A DNA stretch of 64,000 nucleotides from JAKFEW01 sp036675505. GTDB lineage: Bacteria; Cyanobacteriota; Sericytochromatia; S15B-MN24; JAQBPE01. Of this stretch, positions 28,666 to 36,759 are shown one piece after another. The position numbers and the translations under genes are program-made. The stretch is from contig JAKFEW010000135.1 in NCBI GenBank assembly GCA_036675505.1, positions 1 through 64,000 on the forward strand, written 5' to 3'. A model generated the notes under the pieces. It did not search any database. It was not told the origin of the DNA and was given only the letters and a program-made list of their open reading frames with translations. The stretch's first letter is position 1. Each line of letters begins with the position of its first letter.

Positions 28666-30186
28666 ATGGACCTGACCGTGCGCAATCTCGAAGTGCCTGA
28701 CGCCGCGACCTCATCGGCGGGCCCGGCAATCACGCCGGATCCGGCCGGGTTGAGCGAAGCCGCGGCCGCCGTCCGCCGCGCCGCCGACCAGCTCGCGGCC
28801 GCGCTCAACGGCAGCGCTGTCGCGGCCGGCGACCCCACCGGGGCGTTCGACGAACGCAGCGGGCTCTACCGCCAGGCGTTCTTCCTCAAGCAGCTCAAGG
28901 CCGAGTTCGACCGGGCCCGCCGCTACGGCCGCCGGTTCAGCCTGGTGATCATGGCGCTCGACGACGACGCAGGCTCGCCCGGCGCCGTCGGCGCGGTCCT
29001 GACCGAGGTGTTGCGCGCCTGCGACGTCGTGGCCCGCCTCGACGACGGGCGGTTCGCGCTGCTGTTGCCCGAGACCCTCGCCGCCGGCGCGCGCTGTGCC
29101 GCAGGCCGCGTGCGCGAAGCCATGCTCGAGATGGACGAGGCCGGCACGGCCGGCACGTCGCTCGGGCTGGTCACGGGGTGCTACGGCATCGCCACGTACG
29201 CGCCGGGCGACGTCGCGCCGCGCTACCTGATGCAGCGCGCGGAGTGGGCCTTGCGTCTCGCGCTGCGTGACGGCCCCGACGAGGTGCGCGTCGCCGACGC
29301 CGAGGAGCCATCCGATGCCGTGGGCGTGGTCGACCTGCCGACCGGCTGGTCGCGGCGCACACCGCCGCCGCCGCTGGCCTGGTCCCGCCAGCAGCCCGGG
29401 GCGCCGGGTGGGCCTGACCTCGCCGGGCTCACGGCCGATTTCCTCGCGGACGTGGCGCGCGAGCTGCTCGTGCCGGTCTGTTCGGTCGTCGGCGCCGCAG
29501 AAATGCTGCGCGATCGCCTGGCCGGCCCGCTCGACGGCATCTACGGCGAGCTCGCGGATCAGCTCGATCTCGACGCCGCGCGTATCCGCGGGCGGTTGGA
29601 GACGATGCTCGCGGTGGCGCGCCTCGACGCCGGCGTCGGGCGCCCCGCGGACGCGCCTGTCGACCTGCTCGAAGCCTCGGAGGAGGTCGTGGCGGCCCTC
29701 ACGCCGGCCGCCCGCGCCGCCGGCGTGCTGCTCGCCGTCACCCGCGACGGCGGCTCTTCGATCGCGAGTGGCGACGGCAAGCGGCTGCGCCATGCGCTGG
29801 CGCTGCTGCTCGAACAGACCGTCGCCCGCACGCCCGCCGGCGAGCGCGTGGACGTCCGCGTGTTCCGCACCGAGGACCAGGTGCGCGTGGAAATCGCGAC
29901 GTCGGTCGCCGTCCACTCCGAAGCGGTGCTCGACAAGCTGCTGGGCTCGCCGAGCGGCCTCTCGCCGGCGGTGTTGCGGCTCGACGACGGCGCGGGCTTC
30001 CGCGTCTTCGCGGCGCGCCGGATCGTCGAGGCCCACGGCGGCGCGCTGGGCCACGAATGCGGCCTGGGCCGCGGCTCGGCGCTCTGGCTGGTGTTGCCGT
30101 CGGCGGAGGTTGCTGAGTCGGATGAGCCTACGGTGACGGTGTCGCCGACGAACATGCTCGTGCCGGACGCCGTCGCCCACGCGTGA
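28666..30186 (+). CDS. Degenerate GGDEF plus degenerate histidine-kinase protein
   Basis: A protein of 506 residues. Residues about 60-210 follow a GGDEF fold (DERSGLYRQAFFLKQL start), but the signature reads DDGRF (126-130), so diguanylate cyclase activity is unlikely. Residues about 250-490 resemble a HisKA/HATPase pair. The phosphoacceptor position in DVARELLVP holds Arg265 instead of His. The ATPase N-box lacks Asn (RHALALLLEQTV), although DDGAGF and GLGRGSALWLVLP remain. No membrane segment is present. It may be a cytosolic scaffold or nucleotide sensor rather than an enzyme. GGGGAGG lies seven bases before the ATG, and the gene stands alone behind its own promoter. Confidence 0.78.
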   Translation: MDLTVRNLEVPDAATSSAGPAITPDPAGLSEAAAAVRRAADQLAAALNGSAVAAGDPTGAFDERSGLYRQAFFLKQLKAEFDRARRYGRRFSLVIMALDDDAGSPGAVGAVLTEVLRACDVVARLDDGRFALLLPETLAAGARCAAGRVREAMLEMDEAGTAGTSLGLVTGCYGIATYAPGDVAPRYLMQRAEWALRLALRDGPDEVRVADAEEPSDAVGVVDLPTGWSRRTPPPPLAWSRQQPGAPGGPDLAGLTADFLADVARELLVPVCSVVGAAEMLRDRLAGPLDGIYGELADQLDLDAARIRGRLETMLAVARLDAGVGRPADAPVDLLEASEEVVAALTPAARAAGVLLAVTRDGGSSIASGDGKRLRHALALLLEQTVARTPAGERVDVRVFRTEDQVRVEIATSVAVHSEAVLDKLLGSPSGLSPAVLRLDDGAGFRVFAARRIVEAHGGALGHECGLGRGSALWLVLPSAEVAESDEPTVTVSPTNMLVPDAVAHA

Positions 30187-30238
30187 AGGTACCCGTACGC
30201 CCCACCCAGGGGAGAGCGGCCGATTCAGAGGGGCGCAG

Positions 30239-30445
30239 TCAATCGGCCTCGCCGCCGTGCTTCACCATCTCCGGCAGCGCATCCAGCGCGCCCTCGTACC
30301 GCTGGCGCTGCGCGGGGTCGTCGAGCAGCTTGAGCAGCCGCCAGATCTCCCGCGTCACCTCACGCAGGTTCGCGCGGTCGGCCCGCGCGAACGCCGCCTC
30401 GATCGCCCGCTGCAGCGCCGCCTGCTCAGATTCCGCCTGCGCCAT
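30239..30445 (-). CDS. Small helical protein of unknown function
   Basis: A charged, helical protein of 68 residues (QAALQRAIEAAFARADRANL, WRLLKLLDDPAQRQRYEGAL). The ATG at 30445 follows GGAGG at five bases. An upstream ATG at 30457 overlaps the TGA of the preceding gene. It is the third gene of the minus-strand unit 31877-30239 and is probably coupled to the FG-GAP-like gene. I recognise no family. Confidence 0.6.
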   Translation of the reverse strand: MAQAESEQAALQRAIEAAFARADRANLREVTREIWRLLKLLDDPAQRQRYEGALDALPEMVKHGGEAD

Positions 30446-30456
30446 GACCACCTCCA

Positions 30457-31065
30457 TCAATCGAACACCACAGGCTGCGCGTCGCCCACGGTCGCCACGT
30501 ACATCCCGCCGTCGAGCGCGAAGGTCTCGAAGCGGCGCTCGCGCGACGGCATTGGCGACTCGTACGTATACGTGAGCCGGCCGCCCGGCCCGAACTTGAG
30601 CGCGGGCGCCGCCTGTCGGCGCCGGAAGATCAGCTCGAACTTCCCGCCCGGCCGGTCACGCCGGAAGACCATCAGCGTGGCCTTGCCGACTTTCCCGTGC
30701 GCCTGGCCGATCGCCACCAGCTCAGGCAGGCCGTCCCCGTCGACGTCGCGCGCATGGAGCGCCGCGATGCGCCCGGGGACCGACTGGCCGGCCTTCGAAA
30801 CGAACTGGATCCGCTCCCAGTCAGGCAAGGCACGGCGATAGAGCACGACCCGCGACTCGTCGTCCCACCGGCTGAGCGAGCCCTGCTCGGGGGCATAGAC
30901 CACCACCGCGACCTCATCGCCGGCGAGCGGCATGGCGAGGATCGGCTCATGGGCCAGCGCCGCGAGGCGCTGCCCGACGGGCGCGGCCCTGAACGTGGCG
31001 AGCAGGTCGCTACTGGCGGTGGGCGTCGCCGCCGCCACGGCGGCGAATGCGATCAAGGTGCGCAT
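30457..31065 (-). CDS. Secreted protein with an FG-GAP-like calcium loop
   Basis: A protein of 202 residues with an N-terminal signal peptide (to about residue 17) and a beta-rich body. The sequence RDVDGDGLPELVAIG (107-121) is the calcium-loop motif of FG-GAP/VCBS repeats, and the flanking strands fit one or two blades. It starts two bases after the stop of the phosphodiester glycosidase gene, so it is translationally coupled and probably works in the same periplasmic process. The function is unknown. Confidence 0.7.
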   Translation of the reverse strand: MRTLIAFAAVAAATPTASSDLLATFRAAPVGQRLAALAHEPILAMPLAGDEVAVVVYAPEQGSLSRWDDESRVVLYRRALPDWERIQFVSKAGQSVPGRIAALHARDVDGDGLPELVAIGQAHGKVGKATLMVFRRDRPGGKFELIFRRRQAAPALKFGPGGRLTYTYESPMPSRERRFETFALDGGMYVATVGDAQPVVFD

Positions 31066-31067
31066 GG

Positions 31068-31877
31068 CTAGGGCTCCACCACCAACGCGGAGTTCACCAG
31101 AGCGGCGGCGCCCCCGCCGCCGACGTATACGCGCGGCCGGCCATTCTCCGTCCAGACGAGCGTGGACGACCCGCCGCCGTCGAGGCCCATCGCGCGGTCG
31201 CAGCCCAGGCGGGCCATGAGCGTGGCGAGCTGCGGGATCGCGAGGCCGGGCGAGCCCACCACCGCCCACACCATGGCGCCGTCGGGGCGCAGCCCGAGCG
31301 CGGAGCGGGGGGCGCGCGCGCCGCTCGCGATGCCATCGCGCGCGATGGCGCCGCCCTTGCCGCGGATCACGAACGCCTCCGCCTCGAGCCCGATCTCGGG
31401 CAGCAACGCCGGGCCCGCCTGCAGGGCAGCGCGCCAGCCCGCGGGCTTCGCGTTCCAAGGGGCGAGGCGCCAGCCGTCCGGCGTGTCGATCCATGTCGTG
31501 CGGCGGCCGAAGATGCGCGGCAGGTGCGGCGCGAGCACCGGGTTGGCGCGCAAGGCCTTGTTCTCATGGGGCGCGGTGAGCGCCTCGCCATCCACGACGA
31601 CATGCGAGACGGGCCAGCCGTCGGAGTGGTTGAAGTAGCCGCCGTTGATCGCGGCGATCGCCCCGGTCGCGGCCCGCCACGCAGGCACCGTCCGTCCGGG
31701 CCGGCGGGCGACGGGGCGCACGCGCGCGCCGGCCGGCACCACGAGCGTGTGGACAGGCGCACCGTCCCAGCTGAGGGTCGCGTGGGTCGGCGCGACCGCC
31801 GCGGCCGGGAGCGACGCCTCGGCGGCAGGGACCGAAGCCAGCACGGCGAGGGCCGGAAGGACGGCGAGAGCTCTCAT
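31068..31877 (-). CDS. Phosphodiester glycosidase (NAGPA domain) family protein
   Basis: A protein of 269 residues with a signal peptide (to about residue 21). The NAGPA-type domain shows AAINGGYFNHSDG, LQAGPALLPE, ARAPRSALGLR, MGLDGGGSSTLVW and VNSALVVEP. Family members cleave sugar-phosphodiester links in cell-wall polymers or exopolysaccharide. The substrate here is unknown. The ATG at 31877 lies inside a perfect palindrome shared with the divergent ABC exporter. A -10 TACGAT ends six bases before the start, so the transcript is probably leaderless. It is the first gene of a three-gene unit. A second family member is encoded at 61998. Confidence 0.87.
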   Translation of the reverse strand: MRALAVLPALAVLASVPAAEASLPAAAVAPTHATLSWDGAPVHTLVVPAGARVRPVARRPGRTVPAWRAATGAIAAINGGYFNHSDGWPVSHVVVDGEALTAPHENKALRANPVLAPHLPRIFGRRTTWIDTPDGWRLAPWNAKPAGWRAALQAGPALLPEIGLEAEAFVIRGKGGAIARDGIASGARAPRSALGLRPDGAMVWAVVGSPGLAIPQLATLMARLGCDRAMGLDGGGSSTLVWTENGRPRVYVGGGGAAALVNSALVVEP

Positions 31878-31914
31878 GGCGCCATCGTACCGCGCGCGGT
31901 ACGATGGCGCCATG
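31875..31914. promoter_or_regulatory. 40-bp perfect palindrome containing two divergent start codons
   Basis: The half-site CATGGCGCCATCGTACCGCG (31875-31894) is followed at once by its exact reverse complement (31895-31914). The outer trinucleotides are the ATG of the minus gene (31877-31875) and of the plus gene (31912-31914). TACGAT occurs once per strand, ending six bases before each ATG, giving a symmetric pair of leaderless promoters. The whole could also be an operator or extrude a cruciform. Confidence 0.8.
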
Positions 31915-33678
31915 GCGGATCTCCCCGAACCTCCCGCGAGCCGCGCGCTCGCGGCCCTTGCTCCTTACCTCCGGCCCCACGCGCCCGTACTCGCGCTGGC
32001 GGCCCTCTGCGTCGCCTGTGGCGCGGGCGCCGCGATGGCGATGGTGCCGCTCGCACGCTACGCGGCGGATGCCTTCGGCAAGCTGACGTTCGGTGCGCTC
32101 AACCTGATCGTGCTCGGGCTGATCGCCCTGTTCGCGCTGCGCGGCGCCTTCAACTTCGCCCAGGCAGCGCTGAGCAGCCACGTGTCCCTCGCCGCGACCG
32201 CCCAGCTGCGCGAAGACGTCTTCGCCCGCCTGCTCGCGCTCGACCTGGCCTTCCACCGCCGCCACCGCCCGGCGGATCTCGGCGCCCGATTGGTAGCCGA
32301 TGTCGGGCTCGTGAAGGACGCGCTCGCGGCCCTGCTGGCCGAGCTGGTGCCGAGCGTGATCATCATCTTCTACTCGCTCGGCTACGTGTTCTGGCTGAAC
32401 TGGCGGCTGGCGCTCGCGACGCTCGTGGGCGCGCCGGTGGTGGGCTTAGCGATCGCCCACTTCGGCCGCAAGCTCCACGACCTTGCCGGCGAGGGCCAGG
32501 TGCGCGTATCCGACGTCTTCGTCCGCGCGCAGGAGAGCCTGGCCGCCGCCGCGCTCGTGAAGGCCTTCGGCCGCGAGGCCGAGGAAGCGGCGCGCTTCGC
32601 CGCGGCCAGCCAGGCCCACCGGCAGGCCCTCTGGCGGGCGGCGATCGTGGGCGCGAGCCAGTCGCCGGTGATCGCGACGCTCCAGACGGCCGCCATGGGC
32701 GGCGTGCTGTGGGTCGGCGGCTATGAAATCATCCAGGGGCGCCTCGCGCCGGCGGACCTGATCGCGTTCGCGGCGGCGATCGGCGTGGCGGTCGACCCGA
32801 CCCTCGCCGTGAGCCACGCCTGGAGCCGCATCCAGATCGCCCTGGCGGGCGCGCGGCGCGTCGTCGCGCTGCTCGAGGTGCCGCTGCCGCCCCCGCCACC
32901 TGCCGATGCGCCGCCGCTCGGCCAGGTGGCGGGCGCGCTCGCGGCCGAAGGCGTCGCCTTCGCCTACGAGCCCGGCCGGCCCGCGCTCGCGGGCGTCTCG
33001 GTCGCGGCCGGGCCGGGCGAGGTCCTGGCGCTGGTCGGGCCGAGTGGCGGCGGCAAGAGCACGCTCGCGATGTTGCTCGTGCGGCTCGGCGATCCCGATG
33101 CGGGCCGCGTGACGCTCGACGGCCGCGACGTGCGCACCATCCGGCCGGCCGAGCTGCGGCGGGCGATCGCCTACGTCCCGCAGGACCCCGTGCTCTTCGC
33201 CGGCACGATCGCCGAGAACCTGCGCTTCGGCCGCCCGGCCGCCAGCGACGCCGACCTCGAGGCCGCCTGCCGCGTGGCCCAGGCGCACGACTTCGTCGTG
33301 GCGTTGCCCGAGGGCTACGCCACGACGCTCGGCGAGGGCGGCGGCGGCCTATCCGGCGGGCAGCGGCAGCGGCTCGCGATCGCCCGCGCGCTCGTCGCCG
33401 ACCCCGCCGTGCTGGTGCTCGACGAGGCGACCTCGGCGCTCGACAACGCCACCGAAGAGGCGCTGCGCCACGCGCTGGCCGATCGCATGCGCGGCCGCAC
33501 CATCGTGATCGTGGCGCACCGGCTCGCGAGCATCAACGGCGCCGACCGCATCTTCGTGCTCGCCGGCGGACAGGTGGTCCAGGCGGGCACCCCGGCCGCC
33601 CTGCTCGCCGAGGAAGGCCCCTTCCGCCGCCTCGTCGAGGCCGGCGATGCAGGCACCCCCTCACGCCAGGCCTCCTGA
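31912..33678 (+). CDS. ABC exporter, fused membrane and ATPase domains (MsbA-like)
   Basis: A half-transporter of 588 residues. The six-helix type-1 exporter membrane domain spans about 20-320, with the coupling sequence ESLAAAALVKAFGREAEE. The nucleotide-binding domain runs about 340-575, with Walker A GPSGGGKST, Q-loop YVPQDP, signature LSGGQRQRLAIARAL, Walker B VLVLDEATS and switch His in VAHR. It works as a homodimer. Lipid, peptide or drug export are all possible, and lipid export is favoured by MsbA-like sequence and the neighbouring envelope genes. The start lies in the 40-bp palindrome, with no Shine-Dalgarno, suggesting leaderless initiation. It is divergent from the phosphodiester glycosidase operon. 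Confidence 0.92.
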   Translation: MADLPEPPASRALAALAPYLRPHAPVLALAALCVACGAGAAMAMVPLARYAADAFGKLTFGALNLIVLGLIALFALRGAFNFAQAALSSHVSLAATAQLREDVFARLLALDLAFHRRHRPADLGARLVADVGLVKDALAALLAELVPSVIIIFYSLGYVFWLNWRLALATLVGAPVVGLAIAHFGRKLHDLAGEGQVRVSDVFVRAQESLAAAALVKAFGREAEEAARFAAASQAHRQALWRAAIVGASQSPVIATLQTAAMGGVLWVGGYEIIQGRLAPADLIAFAAAIGVAVDPTLAVSHAWSRIQIALAGARRVVALLEVPLPPPPPADAPPLGQVAGALAAEGVAFAYEPGRPALAGVSVAAGPGEVLALVGPSGGGKSTLAMLLVRLGDPDAGRVTLDGRDVRTIRPAELRRAIAYVPQDPVLFAGTIAENLRFGRPAASDADLEAACRVAQAHDFVVALPEGYATTLGEGGGGLSGGQRQRLAIARALVADPAVLVLDEATSALDNATEEALRHALADRMRGRTIVIVAHRLASINGADRIFVLAGGQVVQAGTPAALLAEEGPFRRLVEAGDAGTPSRQAS

Positions 33679-33692
33679 AACGACGGCGCGTT

Positions 33693-33705
33693 ACATATCG
33701 TTACA
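33693..33705 (+). promoter_or_regulatory. ACATAkCGTTACA motif upstream of the 33813 gene
   Basis: ACATATCGTTACA matches ACATAGCGTTACA (52747-52759) before the DksA/TraR gene at 12 of 13 positions, in an otherwise GC-rich sequence. Possible shared operator. The promoter itself was not identified. Confidence 0.3.
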
Positions 33706-33812
33706 AGAAATTCAGGTAAACGGGGAGTTAAGGTCTGGTTAATGTAGAGCGTCTTGTGCTAATCTGGTTTCATCAGGATTCAACGCCGCATCCGATTTGG
33801 AGTGAGGATTCA

Positions 33813-34037
33813 ATGGTTGAAATCACCTTCAAGCCTGGCGATATGGTCCGACTCGTCAGCGAGCCGCGCCATTCCCGCATGGACCGCCTGATCGGTCAGC
33901 CCAGCATCGTGACCAACATCGACGACACCTACTCGCCCCCGCGCTTCATCGTCGCCGTCTTCGATCCTTCCAAGCGGGATCTCGAGCGCATCCGCTGCCG
34001 CCAGGAAGACCTGGAGCCGATCCGCGCCGGCCGTTAA
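33813..34037 (+). CDS. Small conserved-looking beta-rich protein of unknown function
   Basis: A protein of 74 residues beginning MVEITFKPGDMVRLVSEP. The KPGDxVRL start and alternating strands suggest an SH3-like barrel, which is a guess. GAGG lies before the ATG at about seven bases. The gene stands alone between the ABC exporter and a terminator at 34055-34086. A stretch of relatively AT-rich upstream DNA with the ACATAkCGTTACA motif suggests regulated expression. Confidence 0.65.
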   Translation: MVEITFKPGDMVRLVSEPRHSRMDRLIGQPSIVTNIDDTYSPPRFIVAVFDPSKRDLERIRCRQEDLEPIRAGR

Positions 34038-34054
34038 TTGAAAAATGATTGAAA

Positions 34055-34086
34055 GCAAGGCCCGAGCGAATGCTCGGGCCTCTTGC
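34055..34086. terminator. Bidirectional terminator between convergent genes
   Basis: AGGCCCGAGC-GAAT-GCTCGGGCCT (34058-34081) is a 10-bp stem extended by GCAA/TTGC. It serves the 33813 gene and the minus gene ending at 34086. Confidence 0.7.
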
Positions 34087-34391
34087 TACAGGGGGCGCTT
34101 GAGGAAGCAGACGATCGTGCGTGCGTTCGGATCGAAGAACGCCGAGACCAGCTCCCAACCCTGCAGGCCCAGCAGCCGCAGCTCGGCCTCGCTGTCGCCC
34201 AGCAACGCCACCCGGTTGTAGGTGATCTGCTTGTACTCCCAGCGCGTGATCGGCCGCGCGGTCGCGGCCGGCGCAGGCGCCGTGATGGCGGGCGGCGGCG
34301 TCGCCAGGACCGGCTGGGGCATCGCCGCGTGGGCGGGGCCAGCCCAGGTCACCGCCGCGAGCCAGAGGCTCAGCCCAGCTCGTCGTAGCAA
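34086..34391 (-). CDS. Secreted DUF4177-like small protein
   Basis: A protein of 101 residues. A signal peptide runs to about residue 22 (AGPAHA), followed by a Pro/Ala linker and a C-terminal unit WEYKQITYN...GLQGWELVSAF...FLKRPL. This is the pattern of the DUF4177 family (small alpha/beta domain, function unknown). The TTG at 34391 overlaps the end of the upstream TPR gene by 22 bases. It has no clear Shine-Dalgarno, so translational coupling is likely. Confidence 0.65.
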   Translation of the reverse strand: MLRRAGLSLWLAAVTWAGPAHAAMPQPVLATPPPAITAPAPAATARPITRWEYKQITYNRVALLGDSEAELRLLGLQGWELVSAFFDPNARTIVCFLKRPL

Positions 34392-35497
34392 CGCGTCAGG
34401 TTCTCCTGGTAGAAGGGGTCGTGGGGCTGGAGCTCGACGGCCTTCTTGAGCTGGTCGAGCGCCAGAGCGCGATCGCCATGCTCGAGGTAGGCCATGCCCA
34501 GGTTGTTGTGGAACATCGCCCGCTCCGGCTCCGTGACCGACGTCGAGTTGGCGGCGAGGTAGGCAGCCAGCTTGTAGAGCTGGATCGCCTTGTCGTAGTT
34601 GCCTTCCTGGTTGTAGAGCGAGGCCGCCTGGCTGTAGAGGCCGGCGAGCAGGCTGTCGTAGATGTCCGGCGGGATGTCGGCCAGGGCCTCCTCCACCTTC
34701 TCGATCGCCTTCTTGCGCTTGCCGGCCAGATCGTAGGCCTGCGACAGGTTCGTCAGGATGCGCACGCGGCAGACCACGTCGTGCGGATCGTAGGACAGGC
34801 CCTCCTCCAACACCTCGGTCGCCGCGTCGTAGTCCTCGAACGCGATGTAGATGTTGCCCATCTCGTTGCAGAGCTCGGCGAGGAAGTTCACCATCGCGTA
34901 CTTGTCGCAGAGCGCGGCCGCGATCTCGAGCTCGCGCAGGGCGCGCAAGAAGAGGTAGCGGTCGCGCATCGCGAGGCCGCGCTCCCAGTGCAGGGAAATC
35001 TCGGCCCGATCGGAGGCCATTTCCTTCGCGATCTCCTCGTCGGTCTCGTCGGCGAGCGCCTCGAGGTAGTTGTAGCGCCGCTCTTCCTCCTCGAGCCCGA
35101 GCAGGAACGCGCTCAGATCGCCTCGCTTTTCGCGCCAGAACTCGGCGAGCGGCTCAGGCAGGCTGGCGACCGTTTCTTCATCCTCGATCAGGTAGGTGAA
35201 CTCGCCGTTGGTGAAGGCGGCGTCGAGCAGGCCCACGATCTCGCCATTGTGGAAGAGGTAGTACTTCCGCCGATCGAGGAGGTTCTCGCCCTGGAAGGCG
35301 TCCTCGTCCTCGGGTGCCGGATCGACCTCCACGAGCATGTACTCGGCCGGCAGCGTTAGCGCGAAGCGATCGATGTCGCCCGCGCACGCCTCCCACATGG
35401 CCGCCTCTTCGGGCGGCAGCTCGACGGGCTTGTCGGGTCGGATGAAGCCGATGACCTGCTGATCGCGGAGGAGCAGGTACTTCCGCGCTTGATTCAC
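34370..35497 (-). CDS. TPR protein with a duplicated N-terminal module
   Basis: A protein of 375 residues from GTG (NQARKYLLLRDQQVIGF). The N-terminal third contains two copies of a module: RKYLLLRDQQVIGFIRPDK and RKYYLFHNGEIVGLLDAAF, each followed by an acidic helix. The C-terminal two thirds are TPR repeats (YIAFEDYDAATEVLEEGL, NQEGNYDKAIQLYKLAAY, YLEHGDRALALDQLKKAVEL). It should be a cytosolic protein-binding scaffold. The start is uncertain: AAGGGA lies about 11 bases before the GTG, and the frame stays open 63 bases upstream to a TTG. It is translationally linked to the DUF4177-like gene. Confidence 0.75.
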   Translation of the reverse strand: MNQARKYLLLRDQQVIGFIRPDKPVELPPEEAAMWEACAGDIDRFALTLPAEYMLVEVDPAPEDEDAFQGENLLDRRKYYLFHNGEIVGLLDAAFTNGEFTYLIEDEETVASLPEPLAEFWREKRGDLSAFLLGLEEEERRYNYLEALADETDEEIAKEMASDRAEISLHWERGLAMRDRYLFLRALRELEIAAALCDKYAMVNFLAELCNEMGNIYIAFEDYDAATEVLEEGLSYDPHDVVCRVRILTNLSQAYDLAGKRKKAIEKVEEALADIPPDIYDSLLAGLYSQAASLYNQEGNYDKAIQLYKLAAYLAANSTSVTEPERAMFHNNLGMAYLEHGDRALALDQLKKAVELQPHDPFYQENLTRCYDELG

Positions 35498-35680
35498 GTG
35501 AAACGGGATCCCTTCGGTGCGTGAGGCCCCATGATGCCTGATCGGGCTGCCCGGCGGCAAGTTTAACCAGAGCTTGAAACAAGCTTATTTCCGGGTTGAC
35601 CTGCGAGACGCATCCCGGGACGTTCCCCCTTCGATAACCCTTACATCAAGTGTTAAGTGCGTGCAGTGGAGGTTCCGGAA

Positions 35681-36712
35681 ATGGTGCAGTTCGAAAACAA
35701 GAAGCTGGTCCTCGCAGGCGTCGTCGCCGCGATCTTGCTGACCGGCTGTGGCAAGAACGGTCCCACCACGGCCGCCCGACCGATCCCGCTGGGCGACAGC
35801 ACGGAGGCGATTGCCCCGGCCGATCCGCAGAACCTCGAGGCGATCGCCCCGGTCGCCGACGAGCTGCCGGTGACCAACGATCCGATCGCCGAGCCGCCGG
35901 TCGACGAGACCGCAGCCTCGCCCGACGCCGTGGCCACCACCGCCACCGCTGGCGACGCCGAAGACGAAGCGGCCGCGAAGGCGAAGGCCGAAGCGGACGC
36001 CAAGAAGAAGGCCGAAGAAGATGCGGCCGCCGCGGCGGCGGCCGAGGAGGCCGCCAAGCGCGACGCCGAGGCCGCCAAGGAGGCCGAAGAGGCCGCCAAG
36101 CGCAAGGAAGAAGCAAAGAAGAAGAAGGCCGAAGAGGAGGCCCAGGAGAAGGCCGAGAAGCTCGAGCGCCAGACGCCGAAGTTCTCGAAGGCGATCGGCG
36201 AGGGCAGCCTGCACGCGGCCAACGGCCTCGCGATCCTCGACGGCATCCTGTACGTGGTCGACAACGCCCGCCAGGGCCTGTTCGGCAAGTTCGCCGCGGT
36301 CCGCTCGTACGAGATCGCCACGGGCGAGTTCCAGTCGAGCATCGAGAACATCGGCTGGGTCGGCGCGAAGAACCTGCCCACCAGCGTCACCCGCGTGAAG
36401 ATCAAGGACGGCAGCCTCATCGCCGCCGACGGCACGAAGTCGTACACCTTCTCGCTCGACGGCGCGCTGACCAACACCGAAGACACGACCTTCACGATGC
36501 CCACCGAGGCCACGACCGCGGATGGCGACGACACCTACAAGATCAAGGGCGGCACCATCGTCCGCTACGACGACGACGACGACAAGGTCTGCGAGTTCGG
36601 CGAGGATGAACTGACGGAGCCCGTCTCGATCGCCCTCGACGCCGAAGGCAACATCTACGTCTCGGAGAAGTCGGGCGCCAAGGTCGTGGTGTTCGAGAAG
36701 CCGGAAGACTGA
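35681..36712 (+). CDS. TolA-like helical lipoprotein with NHL/propeller-like C-terminus
   Basis: A protein of 343 residues. The lipoprotein signal ends AILLTGC (Cys23). An acidic tether is followed by about 75 residues almost only of Ala, Lys, Glu and Asp (about 95-170), a long single helix or coiled coil as in TolA. The C-terminal 165 residues are beta-rich with repeated ILDGILYVVDNARQG and DAEGNIYVSEKSG strands typical of NHL or SMP-30-like propeller blades. It may span the periplasm and bind a partner; the function is unknown. GTGGAGG lies eight bases before the ATG. The 184 bases upstream hold no clear promoter. Confidence 0.75.
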   Translation: MVQFENKKLVLAGVVAAILLTGCGKNGPTTAARPIPLGDSTEAIAPADPQNLEAIAPVADELPVTNDPIAEPPVDETAASPDAVATTATAGDAEDEAAAKAKAEADAKKKAEEDAAAAAAAEEAAKRDAEAAKEAEEAAKRKEEAKKKKAEEEAQEKAEKLERQTPKFSKAIGEGSLHAANGLAILDGILYVVDNARQGLFGKFAAVRSYEIATGEFQSSIENIGWVGAKNLPTSVTRVKIKDGSLIAADGTKSYTFSLDGALTNTEDTTFTMPTEATTADGDDTYKIKGGTIVRYDDDDDKVCEFGEDELTEPVSIALDAEGNIYVSEKSGAKVVVFEKPED

Positions 36713-36731
36713 CCAGCCGACAACCGAAACG

Positions 36732-36758
36732 AAGGCCGGGGGCGATGCCCCCGGCCTT
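36732..36758. terminator. Bidirectional terminator between the 35681 gene and tatC
   Basis: AAGGCCGGGGGC-GAT-GCCCCCGGCCTT is a 12-bp stem followed by TTC on the plus strand. It directly abuts the tatC stop at 36760. Confidence 0.8.
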
Positions 36759-36759
36759 T

